Made by a program: the position numbers and the translations under genes. Below, piece after piece: positions 11,454 to 25,300 of a stretch of 64,000 bases of DNA. Under the pieces are notes generated by a model. The model made no database searches. It worked only from the letters and a program-made list of their open reading frames with translations, and was not told the origin of the DNA. The stretch comes from Gonocerus acuteangulatus (lineage: Eukaryota > Arthropoda > Insecta > Hemiptera > Coreidae). Each line of letters begins with the position of its first letter. Within the stretch, counting starts at the first letter, position 1. The stretch is taken from assembly GCA_946811695.1 (NCBI GenBank), contig OX328124.1, positions 30,002,148 to 30,066,147 of the forward strand, given 5' to 3'.

Positions 11454-13261
11454 ATGTCAGCAGGCGTAACAGATCAGGTACAGCATATCTAGGAATATAC
11501 TTTTATAGAATTTCTTATATTTCTAGTGTTATTTGCTTCTGATTAACGATCAGTTTTTCTTTCCATGGGATTCTTTGTAGCGGATGAAAGGACAAGGGAA
11601 TCAAGGTAAGGGTTAATTTCTGTTTTATTATTTTTTAAAGTCCCCCTTCTAGGGTTGTTAAGATGTCCTTTCAACACCTGTTGTTAGCTATATCTTGTAA
11701 ATGATGTTATCAGGGAAGCAATTATTTTTTCATTTCAATACAACTTTTGATTTTAATATTAACTGAAGTCCTACTTGGCCCAGAGATGATAACAGGTTAA
11801 CTTTAACAGTACTTTCACAAAAAGGCATCAGAAATCTATAACTTTTTGAATTTCTTTGTGTCAGGATTTGAAAGAGGGGTCATCATATTTATCATTGGAA
11901 AGTTTAGAGGTTATATATAAACAAATTTTCCTAATTACTTAAAAACATTTTCCTAAAGTTAGTAGGTTCTAATTTTCACTCCTATTTGTTTTGTTGACAT
12001 AAGTTATGTTGTTATCTCATAAATGAAGCTTTATTCAAAACGTTTATCCTATCAAATAAGTTTGTAGAACATGGAATTTTGGTTATCTATGCTTTATGTA
12101 TACCTATGCGCTTTTTGGAAGAAATATTGTTGAAAATTTTTCTTTCTTAAAAAAAATAAATAAATCATTATAGTAATGCAATTTTATTATATGGTTTCTT
12201 TTTCTACTAAGATGTTTTCTGTTGTAGAAGGAGCGTATTTTTCTCATACATTGCATTAAATAATCAATTTTTAGCTATTAATTAAATATATCATTGAAAT
12301 ATTGAAAATTTATAATTTGATTAATTAAGTAGATATAATTGTATAGACAGTGTTGGAAAAATAATAAACATGATTTTATTAGGAGATTTTGAGAAGAACT
12401 ACCCTGAATTCAACTAGTCAGCACCTAACAACTATTTATTTATTTTTTAATGAATTAGATTATTGTTAAGCAATCTGATCTGGCAAATATTTTATTATAA
12501 ATAAATCGAAAAACATTTTCCTTTTACGGAAATGAGAAAAACCTGTTATAAGGATCTAGGACTCTGAATTTTTGATAAACCCATCAAATTCAATCGGATT
12601 GATACAATTGTGAATGGAGATTGATCTGGCAGACCTGATAGACAATTACCTTATGTTTATATAAGACTGTATCTGTTAGCGAAAATATTTTGTTATACTT
12701 TTTTTATGGTGAATAGTCATGTTGGTGATTCATTTCGCTGTCATAGTCATAAGAGTTCCCACAGTATTGTGTTCACATCTTTAGGAGGTTATGGGGGTTC
12801 ACAATTTTAGGAAGTAAATTTTCTCTATTTATGATGAGACAATGCATTCAAATTAAGGAATTACGATAAATGCTGTAATGTGTACTAAAGGTTTTTGCTA
12901 AATGTTCTATTTTTTTAAATGTATCCCCAATTAATTTTTTAACTTAATGGGCTGAGGGAAAGATCCTATTAAGTGGAAAATGGTTACCCTTGATTTATAT
13001 ATCGTAGTATACAACTCGAAAATTGTCACATTTTTGTAACACACTTTACTTTAAAAAGTCATTTAAAAGGAAAAAAAAATCATTTATCTGATTAGAATAA
13101 ATAGGGATTTTTAGAGAGAGTGTTTGCTTTTAGCACTTTCCTCCGAAGGAAAGTAGCTATTGAGGTTGGACTCATGACGGAATTTTTGAAAAATTTCTTC
13201 AAATCTTTATCGATCCTACCTAGTAGACACCGAAAATGACCCCCGTTAAAATTTATATATA

Positions 13262-13313
<52 letters not shown>

Positions 13314-16300
13314 TATATATATATATGTGTCTGTTAACACGATAGCGGCCAGAGTTTTTGTTTTTTCGTCACGAAACTTGGTATATAGCATTCAATTAGC
13401 AAACGATTGAACGAGTTCGTTAACCACCAAAGTCGGCCCACCGGAAGGGGGGGTTTACCCCGAACCCAAAACACTAATTTGACTATGTCAGCCGTAATAT
13501 TTGTTATATTTCAACGAAACTTGGTATTCGTAGTGGTAATATAGAGAGAAAAGTGAGATATAAAAATGAACTAAATCGGTTCATTATATGATTATTATAT
13601 GATGTTATTATATGATGTTCATCATATCGGTTTACTCCGGACTCACAATACCAATTCGCCACTACCAGCCGTGATTTTTGGTATATTTCGATGAAACTCG
13701 GTATTCGTAGTGTTAATCCACAGGTAAATACCTGTTGTAAAAATAAACTAAATCGGTTCATTAGGAGGGGGGGTTTACTCTGGACCCACAATACCAATTC
13801 GCCACTACCAGCCGTGATTTTTGGTATATTTCGACGAAACTCGGTATTCGTAGTGGTAATCTACAGGTAAATATGTGTTGTAAAAATAAACTAAATCGGT
13901 TCATTAGAAGGGGGGGGGGGGTTTACTCTTGACCCAAATTCTTAATATACTCATACCGGTCGTAATTTCTGCTGTATTGTAACGAAACGCGGTATACGTC
14001 GTGGGTAACTCATGAGAAAGAAGTGCTGTAAAAATGAGCTGAATCGGTCAATCGGAAAGCGGGGGTTTAATTTGTAATATATTTCAATAGAAAAGCCCGT
14101 CAGACGTAGGTTCACAAAGCCGCCGCAAGGAGCGCTTTCTACCACTAGAGTGGCTGTATCCTGTTCCTGCGTTAGATCAAAATACGATAATATGAGGTTT
14201 TTTGTATTTATTACGTAGTGTAATAGGTACCATGTGTAAACATAACTCTGGAAGCAAATTATTAATTGATCAGTTACTCATTACAAATTTAAAAGAGAAC
14301 TATTCATGTTTTTATTTTATTTATGTAGGATATTTTAAGCAAATTGTTCTGGAAAGCAATCTACACTCCCCAAATTCTGAGGAAAGTGCTTAGTTATGCA
14401 GCTCCTGCGTGATGGACTTTTTGTTTTATTGGGAGACTATCTTATTTCATTTGTGATAAATAGTTCATGAAGAAACCGAATGGCATTATTAAATTACTTT
14501 TTTTTTATGATTGAAGCAATAAAAAGCTATTTTTGTCACTGCTCTAAAACTCTTTCAGAAGATTACCATTAATATTTTAGCGTAATACTTTTTTCGATTT
14601 TTGTAAAATTTTAGTCACAAATGGACCAAAAGAGCACGTGAATGAACATGAAGACTTTGACTCATGGAGGGCACAGCAGCATCAGGTAAATTATCTATTT
14701 AATTGAAATTAATAGGCTTTTAATTCAATGTACGGTCATTTCTTTTTTCATGTAAATATCTATAACGTGGATAAAACTGTCTGTGGCTGGTATTGTTGCC
14801 TATGTTTGTGAGGACTGAAATCATTGGGTAATTTAGAAGTTGAGGGACCTCCTCACTGTTTTTTTTTTTGGTTGTTCTATAACGTATTTTGATGCACTAA
14901 ACACGAATCCGCTAATAAAAAAGTTGCTCTTAACTTGGAAAAAAGTTATTAAGCACTAAAGCAAGCGTAAACAATGGTATTTGTAAACATGTGCATGCGC
15001 AGCGATGTAAAATTGGTAAAGAACTCTCATTTGAAATGTTAATAAATTATTTATTGAAAATAATTTAAAATTTTAAGGGCCTCTTCACTCGTCTAATCTG
15101 TCGCATTATGGGCATAAGTGCTATGCGTTTCTGCTCGCTCAGGAAGATGTCTAAACTATAGCCAATCCAACTCGTAAAAATTAATATAATTCTCTTATTT
15201 TTAGCGAGTTGGATTGACTAGAGTTGTGATATTTTCTTGAGCGAGCGGAAATGTATAGCTCGTATGCCCGTAATACGAAATAAATATAAATACTCAAATC
15301 AAAAATATAAATTACTAGCTGAATACCCGTGCTTCGTCACGGCAGATAAGTAGTTATTTTATTGCGTTAAATAATGTTTCATTAAAATTATGTTACTATA
15401 CAATTTTGTGCAGTTTATTATAGCACGGTTCCCGTCATACTATATGTTATTCAATGGGCGTTAAAATTTAAAAGTTTATGTTTCCAAGAAGTCATAAGGT
15501 AACACCCAATATATTTACGACTATTACCAAGGTTATAGGCGAGGAGGCTGTGCAAGGGTTCCGGATATTATTACCTCGCCTGGAAAACCTAAGGATATGC
15601 CATACATCACGGTTTGACCGGGACTGTCCCGGTATTTTGCAATTGTTTCGGTGTCCCGCCCGGTTTTATCAATGTACCGGAAAAGGCTGTAAGATGTAAA
15701 AACTAATGAATTCATGTTTATAAGAATCTTTTTTAAATTGGTTACTTTTCTACAATTAACATTGTTACTACTGCTCACAGTGTCAAAGAAATCAGAAGTA
15801 ATCTAACTGTAAAGCGCTGGAACTACCTGCACAGCGCTGCCAGCTGCCAGACACTACTATTTGGCTGAGAGATTGTTTTAAGAAAATCAAGTAGCAAAAA
15901 AAGTTCCGTTCTTATTTTTAAGGTTAGGGTAGACTAACAGGTTAGGATTCCCCCTTCCCGTTAGTTGCTAGGCTTTTGCTTATAATTTGTACTGTTTTTA
16001 TTCCCAACCCTCCCTGGTATGCCCATCCCATATTAATGTGTCTCGGTTTAACTCTCCAAAAATATGGCAAGCCTATCTGACGGGGACAGGCAGAAAAGAA
16101 ACACAATTAGATAACGCATAGATAATGTAAGGTAACAGCTGTTCTTTATCGTCCTAGCAACGCAGGCTGCCTAGGCTTGCCTTCTCTAACCAACTCAAAC
16201 TTTAAACCCCCCTAAAAATGCTTAAAAATACGAATATCAAAAAATCCTTTCTTAGCGAGCGCCTACGTTATATAGGGAGTGTCCATGCAAAATTTCAAAA

Positions 16301-19300
16301 TTTTCTGTCGAGCGGTTTGGGCTGGGCGTTGATAGATGAGTGAGTGAGTGGTATTTGACAAATATATAGTACATTCATTCTTCTTTAGCCTATCTCCTAG
16401 ACATCTTCTACTCTTTCATTTCCAGCAGCAAAATGAAAGATTATTTCTATTTAACTCTAATTTCTCACCACATTTTCCACAATTGATGGAATTGGTTAGG
16501 AGCTTATTTTCGACTAAGAAATTTAAAAATTATTCTCTCTTGTGAATAATTGCAATAAATTTGTGAAACTTAATTATTATTATTAAGCAAACTTATCAGA
16601 CTTCGCTAATTATAAAGGCATTAGCTAATTATTAAGCAATTTCTTTTATATAATACTTTTCAACTGCGAAACAAAAAATGTGGAGAATATTTCATTATTA
16701 AAAAAAAATGTTTCTGAATAAATAACTGATGGTAAATTTAAATAATTAATGGTAAATTTAAATTAGACTTCTTTATTACGGACTTTTACATACCTACGTT
16801 TGCTCTTAGCAAAGTGTAGTGCTTGATAACTTTTTTTTCCTCTTTGAGAGCAACTTTTCTTTAATAACGGATTTGTGTTTAATGCATTAAAATATCTCAT
16901 AGAACAACCAGTAAAAAAAAAAATTGGTGAGGAGGCCCCTAAACTTTACAATTACCAATCATTGAATTTTGTTGCTATATTCTGATAAATAACACAGATT
17001 TTTGGGGTGGGTTATCTTCAGGCTACCTCCTATTTGTAGTAAGGGTGCCTTTGTTTTCTTCTTTCAAAATAAATGCTACCACCCCTTGTTGGAATTGAAC
17101 CCAAGACCTCATGCACGGATTGATCACATCATAATACTTAATACAGGGTGTCTACTGCACGAAAAAGTCACGAAAGTCATGAAAATGTCACGAAATTGAA
17201 AATAGGGGACGAAAATCACGAAAAAGTCATGAATTTAGAAACCAAGTCACGAAATTTCAGTTCTTACCGGAGTATAACGTATCCCGGTACTTCGGCGCAA
17301 TCCTAATTGTCACCATTTTTGTATGCATTTACAGATCAATTATTCATTTTTTAAATATATGCAGGCTTAAATATTGAAATTCTATACAGAGGGCCAATTT
17401 TAAGCCAATAGTTAAGGCTTTTTCATTTTGATTGGATTTATTTTCGTTTTAATGAGCATTTCAAGAAATTTGCTTTTCAAGTCATTAAAATGTCACGAAA
17501 AAGTCCCGAAATTGGCTCTCACAAAAGTAGTAGACACCCTGTAATACACTTATCAAATTTTCAACTTTGTGGTACACACACAAAAAAATAATTTTATTCC
17601 TTGGTCTATAGTTTTGATATTTAATGTTTTTGGAGTGTCTGGAAATTTTGATAAAATTAGAAACTTCTTAAGTATGTACTCCCATAAATTTATTCAATCT
17701 AAAGAATAATTTGATTTCGAAAGTCGCCTGTTTTCTCCAGCATTTCTTGTGGATACCCCCTACAATATTATACCACGGTTTGGGTTCTTCACTGTATCCG
17801 AAAAATTCTCTGTGGGATCCTGATAACAATTTGTATGACTAGCTAGAATATTCACTGGAGAAAGAAGCCAAATTCCTACACTTAACATGGAGACCTCGCA
17901 AACTAGCTTCAAACAAAGAGAGTAATTTGTGTAATTAATAATAACCTTTTCTCAATGGCTAACATGGGCCATTGCTGAAGAACAGTAGAATCTTTTTCTC
18001 GAAGTAATGGGAGAAATAAAGGTATTTTTATCGGACTTCCACCATAAAATTATGAGTATGAGGCAGAACCACCCAATTAAATCTTCTTATTTATTGCTGA
18101 TTCTGTTAGGAAATTGGGCAGGTTTTGGGGTCTGGTAACAGTTAATGTATTCTTTACACATTTTTTTATATTATTTTATCTTGAATTTCGTTAGCATAGA
18201 TGATCCTTATTTAAAAAAAAAAAAAAAAAAAAAAATCATTATTCTAACTAGAAACAGATGATAATCTGTATCTTGCCTGTTGCCAAGAATCTGTGTCATC
18301 AAAGAAAGTTTGTTAATGTTAAAAATAAATCACTTTAGCTTGCAATGTTTGTGCCTTTGAAATATTATATAATTATTAAATTTTAGAATTATTATTATTT
18401 ATTTTTTTTTATTTATTTTTTTTTTTTTTGTGTGTGTCTAGGGTTACACCACTTCTATTTCCACAACAATGCCTTCAGATCCATATCTGTCTAATTATTA
18501 TGGCACATCATATCCCTATCAGGCATTTGGGGTTGGAGATGGAACATGGTCAAATAGTGATCAAATGACTTTCCTTGGAGGCTATGGAGGACAGATTGGC
18601 CATGATTCCTATGGTAGTATATTTTTCTGTTATTTCTTCATGATGAATTTATAGTTTTTTTTAATATATTAAAGGGCAAAAAAAAAGTAATAAGCCTTCC
18701 TAACAAGCTATTAATTATTTTATTCAATCCTTTGGCTCCTAGGACTAAACCTATTATTAAGAGAGATTGATTTGATGACAATATAATTAATTAATAGGTG
18801 CTAATGATCCCTGGAATTGAGACACCAATTCAATAGATAAAAAGATTAGAATTGATAATTATTTCACAGCTCAGTCAGTGCCGACACCTTTGAGGATGAC
18901 GTGCTATAATAGCTACAGAAATATTTATTGTTTTATCCTGGTAAGGTTTCTTCAAAACATAACAAATTTAAATGTTTAATTGCCATTTAAAACCGTAATA
19001 CAATATTTTGTGCCCTAAATTAGTTATATATGTACAGACCCACACACGCTTTTATAACTTTCCGAAGTACTGTGGCTATTGAGGTCGCACTCACAAAAAA
19101 CTTTTTGCAGGCACATGTGTGTGTATTAACATGATAGCGGATACAATTTTTGTTTTTGCTCCAAAAATTGGTATATAGTATTCCCATAACAAACTTCCCA
19201 TAACTAAAAACCTTTTGTTAAAAATAAACATTAAAAACAGTTAAACATTTTTCAAGAAATTAATTAATTCTTATGTTTCATTGAGCTTGCATTTATAAAC

Positions 19301-22300
19301 TTCTTTAAAAAATAAAACTTTATTAACAATAGCAAATATTTGATCACTTGAGAAGTTACAAATCATGTCATTTTATTTGTATAATTCACCAAGGTGCCAA
19401 GGTTGCTCCATCGCTGGCATTTGGCAGAGATGGAGGAACATCCAAACATGTCAGTTCTTCTCCTCATAGCCCTGACAAAGGCCTAAAAAACAAGTTTAAA
19501 TGTGCGCACAAATACCAACCCATCTTTTAATAAAAAAAAATGCATTTTTATTCACCTATTACAACCAAACCCTGGCTTTCTCCATCTTGGCTGTCTTGGA
19601 TTTATTTTTTTTAAATAATTAATAAAATGTAATCCTAGGAATGGATGGAATGTTTGGGGGAGCATTTGGTCAAGCTGGAGGACCTGCTACTGGATTTAAT
19701 TATTTCCCCGGAAATGGAGATTATTCAACTTGGGGTAGCTCGGCACCCATGTCTAGAAAACCCCATTACGATGACTATTATAGGCATGGTGATCCCATTT
19801 ATCCAGGTATGTTAAGGTATTCTTCATTAGTTTATATAATTTTTCTTAACTAATGTTTTTTACTCTTAAGGCCGGTTTACATGCTATTTTATCGGACACG
19901 TCTTATACTTATGATTTGCTGTATACACCCTCCTTTTTACTTAATATGTTTTGTCGTGTTTGATAAAATGTACAATAAGCAGGGGCCGAAAATAACTATT
20001 AATTTTTATTACAAATGAGTTTCACTTAACCTTTAATTTTTATTATTGGAAAATAAAAATAAAAATTCCATAGTAATTGATATATTTTATTATTTTTAAA
20101 AAAAAATGTTCTAATAATTTTTATTTTAAAAACTTAAAAATAAAAATTATTTCATTACAGTTATTCATTAATTTTAAAAATATAAATTATGAAGTAATTT
20201 TTTTGTCATAATTTTTAGGAAACATTTAATTTTTATTTCGGTCCTTGACAATAAGTCCTTGTATGTAAACCGTCCTTAAAACTATTGTTGATCAATAATA
20301 ATTGGTAAATATTATAGGTTTGATTTCTCATGTGATAATTGCATAATGAAAGAGTCGAATTTACATTTACTTTGAACCAATCTTACCCAAAGTGCCCCTC
20401 CAGGTGTACCAAAAAAACAGTAATATAGTTCTTAATAGATTCATTCCTAGCCGAATTCACTGCCAAGTTAGGTACAATGCTCTACCATCTGCAAAACTGG
20501 CCTGATTTTGAGGCAATTTTTTTACAAAAATACTTTCATGCTCATTATCCTTTAGGCTGCACAATACTCGTAGGGCTAGATGGTACTGTGGTGCGGGATG
20601 GCCTAGCGCCTGGAGTGCCCCGTGTGCTGATTACTCGCCTCACACAATGTTTCGTCAGAAGATTCCCTCTCCCCTCTTCTCTTGTACTTTGCATTCCACT
20701 TGTTCCAAATGTTTCTCCAACAGAAACATGTTGTTATAAATAATCAGAACTCTCATCGTCATCCGAAGAAAACTCCACTTTACTTTTGCTCACACCCGTT
20801 AAAAGTTCTAACAATTCTTGTCCAGAATAAATTTTCTTAGAAATATTTACATAAACAATTGTTCACTTGAAAAGCTCAGAATATACTTGAGAAATATGCA
20901 AAGTAAATTCCTGATCAAGAAAAACAGCGGTTTTCGACAGTGAAAAAAGGGAGGTAGCAGGTATACGTGTACAAGTGGGCTAAGTAGTTGGAAGCTAAAG
21001 TGATAAAAGTGAAATCCTATGCCGGTTTTGAAGGACACTGCAGCTTCTATAAACAGCCTACAGATGGCAATAGTAGAAGGACTGATATAATAGCTCGTAG
21101 CAGCCAAGCACAAAAGAAGCCGGACTAATATATTAGTCCGTAGCACCCGGGGCACTGCTCCTTCCAGACTGATATAATAGTCCGTAGCACCCGGGGCACT
21201 GCAACCACCATACTGATATATCCTAAGGGTTAACCACTAGAATCTCCCCCTGCTAGTGCACTGTTACTTTGGAAAAAAACCTTTGCATAAAAGGCTTTGC
21301 GTTCTTAGGTTTGTGGTTACACTTATTTATCATAGGTAGTTTTTTTTTTTTTTTTTTGGTTGAATTTAAGGTGTGTTAACCGTTGGGGTCAGCATCATAG
21401 GAAGTTTGACTTGAAAAAATTGATTGTAACCATTTCAAGGTGATATCTTGAACCATTTTTGAGAAAATTTGAAAAAACCTAGAACATTGGTTTAGAGGAC
21501 TAAAAACAATGGATTTACTTAACCATTTTTCAATATTTTAGAATGATGAAAACTAAGATTTATAAATATTGGTCAAGCTGGGATAGGATAAAGTATTAAA
21601 TCCTATTATTTTATTAACAAGGATCACTTTAACTTTTAATATTCTTAGGTTTCATAACTGAAATGTGTTAAATATCTTTAAAACAGTTTTGAAATGGAAG
21701 GTGACCATTTGAAAGCTTAATGTATTTCCTACCAAAAACGTTCACATGTAAATTTCGATGCAATAATCTCAGTCGGGAAAAACAGTGCTTTAATTTTTGG
21801 AAGTGTTGATGTTTTATTGCGTAAGTACTAGATCTTTGAGGAGATCATTGACTGTTGAAGGCTTGAAGCTTGAAGTCAAAACAGTGGCAAATGCTTTTAT
21901 ATTTTTATATAAGTTTGAAAGGAAAATATTTAGAGTTTCTATTCTAAGCTTTCCAAATCACACAAGAAATTAGTATTATAAGGAAACATGCTAAGATGAT
22001 GCAGTTCCTATAGTTTTGTTTTGTTTAATTTTAAAAACGACATGCCATACACAAACGATGATTTAATATACATGCGACGACAATAGTGTTTTAAAATACA
22101 AAAATACAAACGCGTTCACGCTCATACACTTTTTGTTAATGTACTCTGTAAGCAAGTAAGGTTATTGTTTACTTTTCTAGGAGGTGAAGCTCTTAAAGGC
22201 ATTGAGCATGGAATGCAGACCCTTGGCTTAGCTGAAACCAAGTCGGACATTAAAGATGTCAAAGAAATCCAGCCCAAAAAAATGACTTGGGCAACTATAG

Positions 22301-25300
22301 CCAGTCAGCCAGCCAAACCTCAACCTCAGATTCCACCCGGGGGCATTAAGAAAAAAGGCCCAGGTATGGTTTTATGAGCTACCTTTTTAGTATTATGTTG
22401 TATTTTGTAGTTCTGTTATAAATTTATCTGAAAATTACAGACAACCTCCTTATGTTCTGCATCACTGTTTAGAATTATATTGAATATTATAATTTCAAAG
22501 TTACTACTGTTTATTAGGTGATATAGAAACAACAACATCATCATTTAAGATAAATATTATCTCTTGCAAAGTCTTGAATCTGGTTTATGTAAATTCACAC
22601 ACAATAACTTTACAGTTGGTTTACTTCTATTTAAAATGTCTTCAAAACACTTTGGGCTAGACATTCCAGTTTGAAACAGAATTTGACTTCTTTCTGTGGC
22701 GTTAATAGCAAAATTGTTGATACGCCGTTAAACGGAAAAAAAAAAAAAAAAAAAAAATTGGCGAGCAAGGAAAGTAGTCAATGCGACAAATAAAACTAAT
22801 ATTTGTTAAATATAACCATTTTAGTGCTGCTACTTTCCATCTCTACCATTTTAATGGTGTTTTATCAATATATGGTTGGTTGATAGTATTTAATCAATAT
22901 TTTTAAACTTGAAAACAGGGAGAGTTCTTCCTCTCCTCATAGCCCTGATGAAGGCTTGAAAATCAACCCGAAATGTCATGTAAATGCAAGCTCATTTTTT
23001 AAATTTAAAAAAAAAAAATTGTAGTTTTAGTCAACTATTGGGTTGTCATGTAAGTCCATTTTGGGCTTTCTGTTTATTTTTATTTCACTTCTTATCTGAT
23101 GAATGAATCCCTAAGATGGATTGTTAATCCTGTTTGTAATATGTTAACAAATATATCTGTTAATTCTTATTGAAACTAGATTAGTATTGTGTTTGCTATT
23201 GTACTGTGATTATAGAAGAAAATATCACTAATTATCGACATATTTTGTTGTATTATTTTAAAAAAGGTAAGCGTGCTGCAGAAGCACATAGATAATTTTG
23301 CAATATTAATGGGAATGATACCTTAACTGAACATACCTGTCAAAATTGGTTTGACAAATTTCATTCAAGAAATGTTTACATCCATGATGCCCAACGGTCT
23401 GGTCGCCCACATGAAATTGAAATGAGCTGTATTAAGGCAATTTTTTTTAATGGTGCTTCGACTACTGGTCCTTTAGCGCCGACATCCCTGGTGCAGTGAG
23501 GAATTTTCTCATCTCATGGTGGGACTCAAACCTACCATCTCCCACATGAGAAACTAAGGCGTTAACCACTAGATCACGGGGAGACCCTGTTATGGAAATT
23601 GTTGATCAAAATCCTACCTAATCAGTGTGAGAGAAAGCTGTGGCGCTAAATGTGTCGCGCACAACCGTAAAAAACCATTTACACATGCTTGGGTATGTTT
23701 CCAGGCTTAATTTTTGGGTCCCTCACTCTCTAACCTAAGTCAACTTGGCAACACACATTTCTGTTTGCGATTCACTACAAAAATGGCAACAAAAAGGACC
23801 ATTTTTGATAAGGTTGGTAACAGGAGATGAAAAATGGATATTTTATGGTAATTTAGTCCGTAGAAAATCTAGCAAAAAGTGGCTACCACTTATTCCAGTC
23901 TCTGCAGAACTTCACCAACTGTGGGTTGAAGAGCTACTGTGATGAAATGACCTCACAATCCTGCTTTGGAGGTAGGATAAGAAAACACTCTGGCATATGT
24001 GTTCTTCAAGGCTGTGAGATTCAGCAATTAAAATCATAGGAAAAATATTCATTAAGCCATGTGAAGTCCTAAGATCATACCAAAACCAAATCCACGCCCG
24101 ACGCTACTTAACCTCGGTGATCAACGGGAACAAGTGCATTCAACATGGCTATGGCCGTTGGATCATAATTGTTATATGAAAATATATAATAATATTATTA
24201 AGTATTGTGACCAAACCCGAAAGATCTCCACCTTGAAAATCTCAACAGTCAATGGTCTCTTCTCAATTAATGAAAACTTTTTTTTTTCTTTTTTTTTGTA
24301 GGTATGCCTCCTCCTCCCATGGTTCCAGGTAAGCATAATATGGACATCGGTACATGGGAAGGTAAGGGTGGCACTATGGGTAAAAGCAGCCCTGCAGGAG
24401 GAGCTTGGAGCGGAACACCTCGTGGTGCTACAACTGCGTACCTCAGGCACCCGCCACCACCTGTAATTCTCCCTCCTCCGCCTCATCCACTTCCCATTCA
24501 TGTACCACATTCTATGTCCCATGTTGAAACTGACGACAAAAACAATCACTTAGCTTGCCTTAAGGTAAGACATTTACTCAATATTATCTTTACTTAGTTA
24601 CTTTTTTACTTATTAATGATTTTATTAAAAGTCCTCTACCAGTTTCACATCAGTTGTAGCCTCTTTAACCCTTATACGCTGAAGTACCAATATATTGGTG
24701 GTGAGCAGCTTTGGCCCAGGTGACAAACTACCAATATATTGGCGGTGAGCGACTGTGGCCCAGTACCAATATATTGGTGATAGCATGTTAGGCTTATCAT
24801 ATTAGAGTGACATTTTTGAAACTTCTGGGAATAAGATAGATCACAGCCTGGTCCTTCCTCAGCTCTAGAAAGGCTGGTTCAAGAGCATGCTAGCATTTCG
24901 AGGAGGACAGTGGGCTTTTTTTGAAGTGTAAACAATTTAATTTGCTTTGAAAGCATCGCAGTTTCAAGGGAGATAAGTTTTCTTTCAGTTGTACAAAGGT
25001 GTTACGAGTAAAGGTTTTGTGCTAATAAAAGAATATATGTAAGGAACACAAAACCCCCCTAAAAAAATTATTTTATTTTATGTAATTAATAATTTCAGTT
25101 TAAAAAAAAAGAGTTAACTGGGCAATTTGTAAATTAAAGACGATAGGGAGAAACTAAATAAATGAGTTAGGAATAGAGTAGTAGGGGGAACATAGAGCGA
25201 GAATCGGAGTGTTTAGGGGCTAATACAGCCCTGTCTGAGAAGAGAGGCAGGGTGAAGGCAGGGCTGCCTGATGCAGTGACAAGTCTGTACGTGTTCCAGT

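Noticed and set aside
13504..14145. Repeated 60-97-codon frames with [24 protein letters not shown] sequence in HINE family 1
   Set aside because: They recur because the ~147-bp internal tandem repeats recur in every copy; they start at random codons and carry no recognised domain.
14202..14393. 63-codon frame repeated at 58066 and 63094
   Set aside because: Part of the 5' region of HINE family 1; identical because the copies are recent, with no protein resemblance.
18469..18654. Separate small gene on the plus strand (also near 19641, 22165, 24304, 28911)
   Set aside because: These are YTHDF exons read into the following intron; splice sites and phases join them into one protein.
20847..21155. 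102-codon minus-strand frame in YTHDF intron 5
   Set aside because: Low-complexity hydrophobic translation running into the tandem repeat at 21060-21240; no recognisable domain or splice context.
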